Part shown: positions 1-6,812 of the stretch, piece by piece
How the letters are laid out: every line of letters starts with the position of its first letter
How positions within the stretch are numbered: position 1 is the stretch's first letter
From: AC-32 sp963728765
Lineage (GTDB): Bacteria > Actinomycetota > Thermoleophilia > Gaiellales > Gaiellaceae
NCBI GenBank assembly: GCA_963728765.1
Contig: CAVSKX010000003.1
Coordinates: 1-64,000, forward strand
DNA: 64,000 nt
Direction: 5' to 3'
Position numbers and translations under genes: made by a program
Notes under the pieces: generated by a model
Databases searched by the model: none
Told to the model about the DNA's origin: nothing
The model's input: only the letters and a program-made list of their open reading frames with translations

Positions 1-315
1 TCACGGCCGGTAGTCGACCGCGCCGCGGGAGTAGAGATAGAAGGCGGCGTCCTGGACGGTCGTCGAGCGCGCGGGCCAGCCCGGCGCCGGCTCGGCAACG
101 ACGAGCGCCTCCTGCACCCAGCGGTCGGCGTCTCCGTAGGCCGCGGCGAGCTCGTCGAGCGTGTACGTCTGGCCGACGCGCCGGCGAAGCTGCTCGATCA
201 CCAGGTCCACCTCCGCGAGCAGGCGGTGGTAGAGCTGGTGGTCGCCGGCTGCCGCGTGCAGCCGGCGGTTCCCCTCCTCCCACTCGCGTCGGGTGGTCTC
301 GAGCGCCCCCTCCAT
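1..315 (-). CDS. Small conserved-looking hypothetical protein downstream of DUF501
   Basis: A 104-residue protein that I do not recognise. It is charged and mostly helical in appearance, with a run of Glu/Arg in the first 30 residues and a Trp/Pro-rich stretch near residues 75-85; it has no signal peptide or membrane segment. It starts at an ATG whose complement is at 313-315 and ends with TGA at 1-3, so it is complete. It lies 10 nt downstream of the DUF501 gene on the same strand and is probably co-transcribed with it. In related actinobacteria this position usually holds an exopolyphosphatase-type gene, which this is not. Confidence 0.6.
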   Translation of the reverse strand: MEGALETTRREWEEGNRRLHAAAGDHQLYHRLLAEVDLVIEQLRRRVGQTYTLDELAAAYGDADRWVQEALVVAEPAPGWPARSTTVQDAAFYLYSRGAVDYRP

Positions 316-325
316 CGGCGCGACT

Positions 326-781
326 CTAGTCGGAGCAGCAGCGGTCGGGCCAGGGCGTCTCGACCTCGGCCAGGATGCGCTCGCCGAGCTCGTAGCCCGG
401 CCGTGCGAGCGCGAACGCGATGTGCGCGTGGAGGCACTTGAGCCCTCCCGGGCGCGTCTGGCCGCCGATCCCGCCCGGGAGCTCCGGCCTCAGCCGGCGC
501 TGCTCGTCGTGGCCGCGCTCGAGGCTCGCCTTCAGCCTCTCGTCCTCCTCCGCGCGACGGCTCCAGCGCTCGACGCCGCCTTCGGCCTCGAGCCGCGCGA
601 TCGCAGCGGCCAGGTGACGGCAGGTGATCCAGTAGGTCGTCGGGAACGGCTCGTCCGACTCGTCGAACGGCGCCTGCTCGGTTACGGCTGGGCGGCCGAA
701 CGGGCAGCGGACGGCGACCCGCGTGAACGCGCGGGGCGGCCGGCCGAGCTGGCGCTCCACGATCGCGCGGTCATCGTCCAC
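326..781 (-). CDS. DUF501 family protein
   Basis: A 151-residue cytosolic protein matching the DUF501 family. It has an RQLGRPPRAF-type N-terminus, a VRCPFGRP segment near residue 25 and a TTYWITCRHL segment near residue 50, followed by a GGIGG turn near residue 105. The family's biochemical role is not established. In actinobacteria it typically sits between a divIC/ftsB-like gene and an exopolyphosphatase gene, and the same ftsB neighbour is seen here. The start is GTG at 779-781 with only a weak purine stretch upstream. The interval separating it from ftsB holds an oppositely oriented copy of the two-hairpin element. Confidence 0.85.
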   Translation of the reverse strand: MDDDRAIVERQLGRPPRAFTRVAVRCPFGRPAVTEQAPFDESDEPFPTTYWITCRHLAAAIARLEAEGGVERWSRRAEEDERLKASLERGHDEQRRLRPELPGGIGGQTRPGGLKCLHAHIAFALARPGYELGERILAEVETPWPDRCCSD

Positions 782-790
782 CCTGGAGGA

Positions 791-850
791 CCTTAGGCGC
801 TCGCTCGCGACGCCGACCAGAGAGGCGACGCCGGCTTTGCCGGCGCGGCC
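791..850 (+). repeat. Two-hairpin element, copy A (reverse to flanking genes)
   Basis: Read on the plus strand, hairpin I is at 796-814 (GGCG, a bulged C, TCGC, loop TC, GCGACGCC). After 9 nt, hairpin II is at 824-850, with a perfect CGCCGGC-TTT-GCCGGCG core and an outer GGC/GCC pairing. The order, spacing and the trailing CGGCCGTCT match the copy upstream of tRNA-Gln. The flanking genes (ftsB and DUF501) run on the other strand and no plus-strand gene follows within 1.8 kb. This copy is therefore not in a leader position like the other three. Confidence 0.6.
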
Positions 851-889
851 GTCTATCTCACCGTCTTGGATGCAGAGGCACTTGGCCCA

Positions 890-1213
890 CTACGGCGCTG
901 GCCTCTTAGCTTTGCCATGTACCCAAGCGGACACGCCCTTCACGATGAAGAGGCGCTCGCCGGGGCGCACGAGCCCGAGCCGCCGCGCTTGCCGCGTCAG
1001 GGCCTCGCCGGTGCGCGCCTCCGCCAGCCGGTGCTGGAGCGCGCGCCGGTCGGCCTTCAGCGTCTTCACTTCGGCCGCGCGCTGCGCCAGGTCGTGCTTG
1101 GTCTGCACGTAGCTCCGCAACGGGCGCGCGTAGAGCAGCCCGACGAGCACGATCGCGCCGACGGCGACCCAGCGCATCAGCGAGCGCGAACGCTTGCGTT
1201 TTCTGGCGGCCAC
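890..1213 (-). CDS. FtsB/DivIC-type septum formation initiator
   Basis: A 107-residue single-pass membrane protein of the FtsB/DivIC (septum formation initiator) family, part of the divisome scaffold that links FtsL/FtsQ-type proteins during septation. The start chosen is GTG at 1211-1213, giving a basic N-terminus (AARKRKRSRS), a membrane helix at about residues 13-31 (WVAVGAIVLVGLLYA), then a coiled coil with KTLKADRRALQHRL-type heptads at about 45-75, and a short C-terminal domain. The open frame extends further upstream but would overlap pyk. It follows pyk by 35 nt on the same strand, in the enolase-divIC-DUF501 neighbourhood typical of actinobacteria. Confidence 0.85.
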   Translation of the reverse strand: MAARKRKRSRSLMRWVAVGAIVLVGLLYARPLRSYVQTKHDLAQRAAEVKTLKADRRALQHRLAEARTGEALTRQARRLGLVRPGERLFIVKGVSAWVHGKAKRPAP

Positions 1214-1248
1214 GGCGGCGCGTTTCGCCGCCCGAGCCCACAGCCCTG

Positions 1249-2661
1249 CTAGACGGTGTCGACTTTGATCAGGTCGGTTGTGCCCGGCAGGTTCACGGCC
1301 GTGCCCGCCGTGACGACGACGCGGCCGCCCTCGTCGACGAGGCCCGACGTGCGCGCCGCCTCGAGCGACCGGCGCAGGAGTTCGTCGAAGTTCTCCGCCT
1401 CCGAGATCAAAAGCGGCGTCACGCCCCACTCGATCGCCATCTGGCGCAGGGCGTAGTCGTGGTGAGTGAGCGCGATAATCGGGCGGCGGGGTCGCAGCCG
1501 CGCAACGGCGGACGCGGTACGTCCGCTGTAGGTCGGGACGAGGATCGCCCTGGCGCGCAGCGCCTCGGCGAGGTCACAGGCCGCGTTCGACATCGCCTGC
1601 CCGACCGTGGGCTCGTCGCCGACCTCCGGCAGCTGGTGCCGGTAGCCGAGGCTCGGCTCGACCGCGCGTGCGATGCGGTCCATGTAGGCGACTGACTCCA
1701 CTGGGTACTCGCCCACCGCGGTCTCGCCCGAGAGCATCATCGCGGAGCTCCCGTCCAACACGGCATTGGCGACGTCGCTCGCCTCCGCCCGCGTGGGCTC
1801 GGCCTGGTGCACCATCGACTCCAGCATCTGCGTCGCGGTGATGACGGGCTTCCCACGCTCCAGCGCCGCGATGATGATCCGCTTCTGCAGCAGCGGTACG
1901 AGCGCCGGTCCGATCTCGACCCCGAGGTCGCCGCGGGCGACCATCACCGCGTGCGTCTCCTCGAGGATCTCATCGAGGGCGTCCACCGCCTCGGCCTTCT
2001 CGATCTTCGCGATCACGTGCGCATGCGACCCGGCCTGCTCGACCAGCGCGCACAAGTCACGCACGTCGGCCGCCGAGCGCACGAACGAGAGCGCGACGAA
2101 ATCCACGCCCAGCTCGAGCGCAAGCTCGAGGTCGTCCATGTCCTTGCGCGTCAGGGACGGGATCGGGATCGGGACGCCCGGGAGGTTCACGCCCTTGTGC
2201 GAAGAGACGAGGCCGCCTTCGATCACCGCGCAGTTGGCGCGTCCGGCCTCGACCGTCTCGACGTGCAGGCGCACGAGTCCGTCGTCGATCAGCACCTCGT
2301 GGCCCGGCTGCAGCACCTCGCTGATCACCGATGGGCTGACGGGCAGCTCGCCGTTCATCGTCGCCTCGGCGGCGGCGACGACCACGTGCTCGCCACGCCG
2401 GAGCGAGACGGGCTCTTCGAGATCGCCGATCCGCAGCTTCGGGCCCTGGAGGTCGGCGATGAGCGCGATCGGCCTCCCGAGCTCCCTCTCCGTGTCGCGG
2501 ACGAGGCGCGCCCACTCGCGATGCTGGTCGTGCGTTCCGTGCGAGAGGTTGAGGCGGGCGCCGTCGACGCCGGCGCGGACGAGTTGCTTGAGCTTCTCGG
2601 GCGTCGAGCTCGCCGGCCCGATGGTGGCCACGATCTTCGTACGACGCGTGGCGTCGGTCAC
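1249..2661 (-). CDS. pyk: Pyruvate kinase
   Basis: Pyruvate kinase, 470 residues with the GTG start at 2659-2661 (MTDATRRTKIVATIGPASS), which gives the usual family N-terminus; a longer frame to 2712 adds unrelated residues. It transfers phosphate from phosphoenolpyruvate to ADP in the last step of glycolysis. Visible motifs are GARLNLSHGT near residue 35, the active-site region VIAKIEKAEAV, the metal-binding MVARGDLGVEIG near 250, and TATQMLESM near 285. The C-terminal allosteric domain is present. It diverges from the methyltransferase at 2720 with about 58 bp between the starts. Enolase is encoded 950 bp away on the same strand, so two consecutive glycolytic steps lie nearly side by side. 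Confidence 0.95.
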   Translation of the reverse strand: MTDATRRTKIVATIGPASSTPEKLKQLVRAGVDGARLNLSHGTHDQHREWARLVRDTERELGRPIALIADLQGPKLRIGDLEEPVSLRRGEHVVVAAAEATMNGELPVSPSVISEVLQPGHEVLIDDGLVRLHVETVEAGRANCAVIEGGLVSSHKGVNLPGVPIPIPSLTRKDMDDLELALELGVDFVALSFVRSAADVRDLCALVEQAGSHAHVIAKIEKAEAVDALDEILEETHAVMVARGDLGVEIGPALVPLLQKRIIIAALERGKPVITATQMLESMVHQAEPTRAEASDVANAVLDGSSAMMLSGETAVGEYPVESVAYMDRIARAVEPSLGYRHQLPEVGDEPTVGQAMSNAACDLAEALRARAILVPTYSGRTASAVARLRPRRPIIALTHHDYALRQMAIEWGVTPLLISEAENFDELLRRSLEAARTSGLVDEGGRVVVTAGTAVNLPGTTDLIKVDTV

Positions 2662-2719
2662 GAGGCCACGATAGCTCGCGACGACGCTGCCGACTACGCC
2701 ACACGGGCACAATCCACCG

Positions 2720-3418
2720 GTGAAGCTGGGCGAGGCATGGGACCGGAACGCGGCGGCGTGGATCCGCTGGGCGCGCGAGCCTGGGCACGACAGCTACTGG
2801 CGCTTCCACCGCGACGCGTTCCTCTCACTCGTCCCGTCGCCCGGCCGGTTGACGCTCGACGTCGGCTGCGGCGAGGGCCGCGTCTCACGGGACCTCGCGT
2901 CGCTGGGTCACCGCCTCGTCGGGGTCGACGTCTCCGAGCCGATGGTGGCCGCCGCGCGTGAGGCCGACCCCGGGGGCGAGTACGTCGTGGCAGATGCCCG
3001 CTCGCTGCCTTTCGCGGACGGCTATGTCGACCTTGCAGTCGCCTTCATGTCGCTGATGGACGTCGACGAAATGGCCGGGGCGGTGGGCGAGCTCACGCGC
3101 GTGCTCGAGCCCGGCGGCCGTGCAGTCGTTGCCGTCGTGCACCCGCTCAACTCGGCGCACCGGATCGACCGCACGCGGCCCGAGAGCGACCTCGTGCTCG
3201 TCCACGACTACTTCGACCGGCGTTGGTACAGCGACGAGATCGAGCGTGACGGCTTGCGGATGACCTTCAATAGCCGGCACTGGACGCTGGAGGACTACGC
3301 CGACGCGCTCACGGGCGCCGGCCTCCTCTTGGACGCCGTGCGCGAGGTCCGCGATCCGAAGCACGTGCGCTGGTCGCGATACCCGCTCTTCCTCCACCTG
3401 CGCGGGATCCGAACCTAG
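2720..3418 (+). CDS. Class I SAM-dependent methyltransferase
   Basis: A 232-residue methyltransferase of the UbiE/Methyltransf_11 type. The SAM-binding motif I LTLDVGCGEGRVSRDL is at about residues 40-55, the acidic motif II VGVDVSEPMV at about 63-72, and motif post-I VADARSLPFADGYVD at about 85-99. The C-terminal half (YFDRRWYSDEIERDG, HWTLEDYADAL) resembles small-molecule methyltransferases, but the substrate cannot be read from the sequence. The start is GTG at 2720. It diverges from pyk and converges on eno, and is the only plus-strand gene in the first 10 kb, so it looks like an insertion into the glycolytic cluster. Confidence 0.85.
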   Translation: MKLGEAWDRNAAAWIRWAREPGHDSYWRFHRDAFLSLVPSPGRLTLDVGCGEGRVSRDLASLGHRLVGVDVSEPMVAAAREADPGGEYVVADARSLPFADGYVDLAVAFMSLMDVDEMAGAVGELTRVLEPGGRAVVAVVHPLNSAHRIDRTRPESDLVLVHDYFDRRWYSDEIERDGLRMTFNSRHWTLEDYADALTGAGLLLDAVREVRDPKHVRWSRYPLFLHLRGIRT

Positions 3419-3468
3419 GCCGCTCGGCTCCGCAGCTCCTCCTCGCTGCGCCCCGGAGCGCCTACCGC

Positions 3469-3603
3469 GGGGTCAGGTCTTGCATTGCCACAAAACGCGT
3501 CACAACTCGTGTCGACGCTTCCACCGTGGACGAATCGGACCGCCTATGTCACACGGTTCCAGCGCGCCCGGGGCGTCGACGTTGCAGTGCAAGACCTGAC
3601 CCC
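3469..3603. repeat. 135-bp element bounded by 20-bp inverted repeats
   Basis: The left arm at 3469-3488 begins GGGGTCAGGTCT. The right arm at 3584-3603 is its reverse complement with 19 of 20 matches. A shorter inverted pair, GTCGACGC (3511-3518) and GCGTCGAC (3573-3580), lies inside. There is no open frame worth calling. It sits between convergent eno and methyltransferase ends, 10 bp from the eno stop. The GGGGTCAGGTC end resembles palindromic repeats I associate with REP/Y1-transposase-related elements; that link is inference. It could also form a long cruciform terminator serving both genes. Confidence 0.65.
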
Positions 3604-3613
3604 GGTTTTGGGC

Positions 3614-4885
3614 CTAGCGCCTGAAGCGGGGGAACGCGTCCCAGCCGGGATACGAGGCGCGGTCGCCGAGCTCTTCCTCTATGCGCAGCAGCTGGTTGAA
3701 CTTCGCGACGCGGTCGGTGCGTGACGGCGCGCCGGTCTTGATCTGGCCGCAGTTCGTCGCAACCGCGAGGTCGGCGATCGTCGTGTCCTCCGTCTCGCCC
3801 GAGCGGTGCGACATCACGCACGCGTAGCCGGCCTCGCGCGCGAGCGCCATCGTGTCGAGCGTCTCGGTGAGCGTCCCGATCTGGTTGACCTTGATCAGGA
3901 TCGCGTTGCCGACGCCCTCCTCAATCCCGCGGCGCAGCCGTTCCGGGTTCGTGACGAAGATGTCGTCGCCGACGAGCTGGACGCTCGAGCCCGCAACCTC
4001 GGTGAGAGCCCGCCACGACGTCCAGTCGTCCTCGGCGAGCCCGTCCTCGACCGAGACGATCGGGTAACGCTCCGCGAGCCGCGCGACGTACTGAACCATG
4101 CCGTCGCCGATCTCCTCGCGGCCCTCGAACCGGTAGCGCCCGTCGTCGTAGAGCTCCGTCGCGGCCGGGTCGAGCGCGATCGCGATCCGCTCGCGGTGGC
4201 CTGCGCGCTCGGCAGCCTCCAGCACCGCCTCGATCGCCTCCTCGCTGGAGGCGAGATCGGGCGCAAAGCCGCCCTCGTCGCCGACCGCGGTGCCGAACCC
4301 GCGCTCGTGCAGCAGCACCCTCAGCGCATGGAAGACCTCGACGCCGACCCGCAACGCCTCCGAGAACGTCGGCGCCCCCGCCGGGACGAGCATGAACTCC
4401 TGCAGGTCGATCGAGTTCTGCGCGTGGGCGCCGCCGTTGATCACGTTCAGCATCGGCACCGGCAGCGTCCGCGCCTCCTCGCCGCCGAGGTGGCGATAGA
4501 GCGAGACGCCCGCCTCCCCTGCCGCCGCCTTGGCCGCGGCGAGCGAGACGCCGAGGATCGCGTTCGCACCGAGGCGCCCCTTGTTCGGCGTGCCGTCGAG
4601 CTCGATCAGCCGCTCGTCGACCGCGCGCTGGTCGCCCGCGTCCATCCCCCGCACGGCCACCGAGATCTCGCCGTTCACGTTTTCGACCGCGCGCGTGACG
4701 CCCTTACCGCCAAACGCCTCCCCGCCGTCGCGCAGCTCGAGCGCCTCGTGCACGCCGGTCGACGCGCCCGAGGGCACGGCCGCGCGCCCCGACGCGCCCG
4801 ACTCGAGCGCGACCTCGACCTCGACGGTCGGGTTGCCGCGCGAGTCGAGGATCTGCCGTGCGTGAACTGCCCTGATCGCACTCAT
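3614..4885 (-). CDS. eno: Enolase
   Basis: Phosphopyruvate hydratase, 423 residues, which interconverts 2-phosphoglycerate and phosphoenolpyruvate. Family signatures include the N-terminal ARQILDSRGNPTVEVEV, the PSGASTGVHEALELRDG loop near residue 38, the metal-binding VSVEDGLAEDDW region near 285, LVGDDIFVTN near 310, KVNQIGTLTETL with the catalytic Lys near 335, and CVMSHRSGETED near 365. Length is normal. Its ATG overlaps the mazG TGA (ATGA, 4882-4885), implying translational coupling at the end of the mfd-PPIase-mazG-eno run. The inverted-repeat element lies just after the stop and may act in termination. Confidence 0.97.
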   Translation of the reverse strand: MSAIRAVHARQILDSRGNPTVEVEVALESGASGRAAVPSGASTGVHEALELRDGGEAFGGKGVTRAVENVNGEISVAVRGMDAGDQRAVDERLIELDGTPNKGRLGANAILGVSLAAAKAAAGEAGVSLYRHLGGEEARTLPVPMLNVINGGAHAQNSIDLQEFMLVPAGAPTFSEALRVGVEVFHALRVLLHERGFGTAVGDEGGFAPDLASSEEAIEAVLEAAERAGHRERIAIALDPAATELYDDGRYRFEGREEIGDGMVQYVARLAERYPIVSVEDGLAEDDWTSWRALTEVAGSSVQLVGDDIFVTNPERLRRGIEEGVGNAILIKVNQIGTLTETLDTMALAREAGYACVMSHRSGETEDTTIADLAVATNCGQIKTGAPSRTDRVAKFNQLLRIEEELGDRASYPGWDAFPRFRR

Positions 4886-5679
4886 AGGCCTCTCTCTTTC
4901 GCGAGGTCGAAGTAGCGGTCCTGCTCGTCGAGGCCGAGCTCGGCCCAGCGCTTGCCCTCGTCCTCCGCCAGCCGCTCCGCCCGCTCGACCCGCGCGACGA
5001 AGCGCTCGCTCATTGCGCGCAGCGCCAGCTCGGGGTCGACGTTCAGCCGGCGCGCGACGTTGACCGCTGCGAAGAGGACGTCACCGAGCTCCTCGAAGAC
5101 GTGGGGATCCGGCTCGGTTTCCGGCGAAGGCTCGCCGCCAGCCTCGTCGATCGCCTCCTTCAGCTCGCGCACCTCGTCGTCGAGGTCGGCCAGCGCGCCG
5201 TCCACATTCGGGTACTCGAAGCCGACCGCGCGAGCGCGGCGCTGCACCTTGCGCGCAAAGAGCAGCGACGGCAGCGCGCCCGGGACCTCGTGGAAGACCC
5301 CTTCGCGCTCCTCCTGCTCGCGCTTGATCCGCTCCCAGTTCTGGCGGACGCGGCCGGGAGTGCGTGCGTCGACCTCCCCGAAGACGTGCGGGTGGCGCCG
5401 CACGAGCTTCTCGTGGACGCCTCGCGCGACCGCCTCCAGGTCGCCGGCGTCCTTCTCCTGCAGCAGCAGCGCGAGGAAGTAGACCTGAAAGAGCAGGTCG
5501 CCGAGCTCGTCCAGCAGCTTCGCGTTGTCGCCCTCGTTCGCGGCGTCGGCGACCTCGTACGCCTCCTCGACCGTGTGCGGGACGATCGTCCGCGCCGTCT
5601 GCTCGCGGTCCCAGGGACAGTCGCGGCGGAGCCGCTCCGTCAGCTGCTGCAACTCGAGCAGCGCCTCGCCGAGCGTCAA
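4882..5679 (-). CDS. mazG: Nucleoside triphosphate pyrophosphohydrolase MazG
   Basis: A 265-residue MazG, which hydrolyses non-canonical or excess NTPs to NMP and pyrophosphate. Two all-alpha MazG domains are visible. The first has RDCPWDREQTARTI, TVEEAYEVADA and LLDELGDLLFQVYF at about residues 19-75. The second has DLDDEVRELKEAI and FEELGDVLFAAVNVAR at about 165-220. The EExxE and ExxD metal-binding signatures are present in the first. The start is TTG at 5677-5679, immediately after the upstream TAA at 5684-5686; no in-frame ATG or GTG gives the conserved N-terminus. It overlaps eno by 4 bp. Confidence 0.93.
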   Translation of the reverse strand: MTLGEALLELQQLTERLRRDCPWDREQTARTIVPHTVEEAYEVADAANEGDNAKLLDELGDLLFQVYFLALLLQEKDAGDLEAVARGVHEKLVRRHPHVFGEVDARTPGRVRQNWERIKREQEEREGVFHEVPGALPSLLFARKVQRRARAVGFEYPNVDGALADLDDEVRELKEAIDEAGGEPSPETEPDPHVFEELGDVLFAAVNVARRLNVDPELALRAMSERFVARVERAERLAEDEGKRWAELGLDEQDRYFDLAKERGL

Positions 5680-5683
5680 GTGC

Positions 5684-6784
5684 TTAGCCGGTGGTGGTCG
5701 TCGCCGCGCCGGTCGTGCTCGCCGGCTGCTTGCAGGGGTCCTGGCCCGGCGGCGGGGCGTAGCCCTGCGCGTAGCCGATCTTCTTGCAGTACGACTTCTT
5801 GATGCCGGCCAGCCACTTGTCCATCTCCTTCTGCTTGTTCTGCGAGAGGAGCTGCTGGCGGATGGCTTCCTTCACCTGCGAGTAAGGCGTCGGCTTCGCG
5901 GCCGTGCCGGCCTTGACCGGACCGAGCGCCTCGATGATGTGCCAGCCGAACTGCGAGTGCACGGGCTTCGAGATCTTGTTGGCCGGGATCGAGAAGGCGA
6001 CCTTCTCGAACTCGGGCACGAGCCGGCCCTTGACCGCGGTTCCCGGCGGCAGCTTGCCGCCGTTCTGGGCCGACGAGGTGTCGGTCGAGTACTTCTTCGC
6101 GAGTTGCGCGAACTTGTCCGGGTTCTGCTGCAGCTGCGAGTAGAGGTCGTCGGCCTTCGCCTTCGACTTCACGAGGATGTGACGGACGTCGCGGCTCTCG
6201 GGCTGCGCGGGCGTCTCGTACTGCTTCTTGTTCTTGTCGTAGTAGGCCTTGACCTCGTCGTCGCTGACCTTGACGTCGTTCGTGACCTTCTGGAAGACCC
6301 TTTCGCGGATCAGCTGGAGCTTGATCCCCTGGCGCACTTCCTCGTCGCTGAAGCCCTGCTGCTTCAACGCGTCCTGGTAGCGCTTGTCCATCTGCGCCTG
6401 CGTCGCCTTCTTCTGACCGGCGGGGTTGCCGTAGTACTGCTCCTTGATCTGCTGCAGCCGCGCGTCGATGTCCTTGTCGCTGACCTTGGCGTCGAGCTTG
6501 TCGGCCTCCTGCTGGTACTCGCTGCTCTGGATCAGGAACTGCGTGGCATTGGCCTTGAGGTTCGCGAGATCGACCGAGCCCGGCTTCGGGAACGCTCTGT
6601 GCGTCGCCTTGAAGTTCCGGCGGGTCTGCTCGATCAGCGCGTCCCAGTCGGATTTCGAGATCTGCTGGTCGCCGACGACCGCGACCGAATCGTTCGATAC
6701 CTCCTGCGCGCCGCTGCTGCCGCAGGCAGCAGCCAGCAGCGCAACGGCCGTACAGAGTGCAATCAGGATGACCCGCTGTCTCAT
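5684..6784 (-). CDS. Lipoprotein parvulin-type peptidyl-prolyl isomerase (PrsA/SurA-like)
   Basis: A 366-residue exported foldase. The start chosen is the ATG at 6782-6784, which gives a lipoprotein signal (MRQRVILIALCTAVALLAAACGSSG) with lipobox Cys at residue 21; the upstream extension of the frame has no signal character. A SurA N-terminal-like helical region spans about 30-180. A parvulin domain spans about 198-288 (SRDVRHILVKSK ... GGKLPPG ... FGWHIIEAL). The C-terminus contains two Cys and a Thr/Ala-rich tail. It should be anchored on the outer face of the membrane and assist folding of secreted proteins. It starts 28 nt after mfd ends; a TATACT hexamer inside the mfd 3' end suggests its own promoter. 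Confidence 0.88.
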   Translation of the reverse strand: MRQRVILIALCTAVALLAAACGSSGAQEVSNDSVAVVGDQQISKSDWDALIEQTRRNFKATHRAFPKPGSVDLANLKANATQFLIQSSEYQQEADKLDAKVSDKDIDARLQQIKEQYYGNPAGQKKATQAQMDKRYQDALKQQGFSDEEVRQGIKLQLIRERVFQKVTNDVKVSDDEVKAYYDKNKKQYETPAQPESRDVRHILVKSKAKADDLYSQLQQNPDKFAQLAKKYSTDTSSAQNGGKLPPGTAVKGRLVPEFEKVAFSIPANKISKPVHSQFGWHIIEALGPVKAGTAAKPTPYSQVKEAIRQQLLSQNKQKEMDKWLAGIKKSYCKKIGYAQGYAPPPGQDPCKQPASTTGAATTTTG

Positions 6785-6812
6785 GAAAAAGCGCCAGCAG
6801 CAGCACTTTTGC

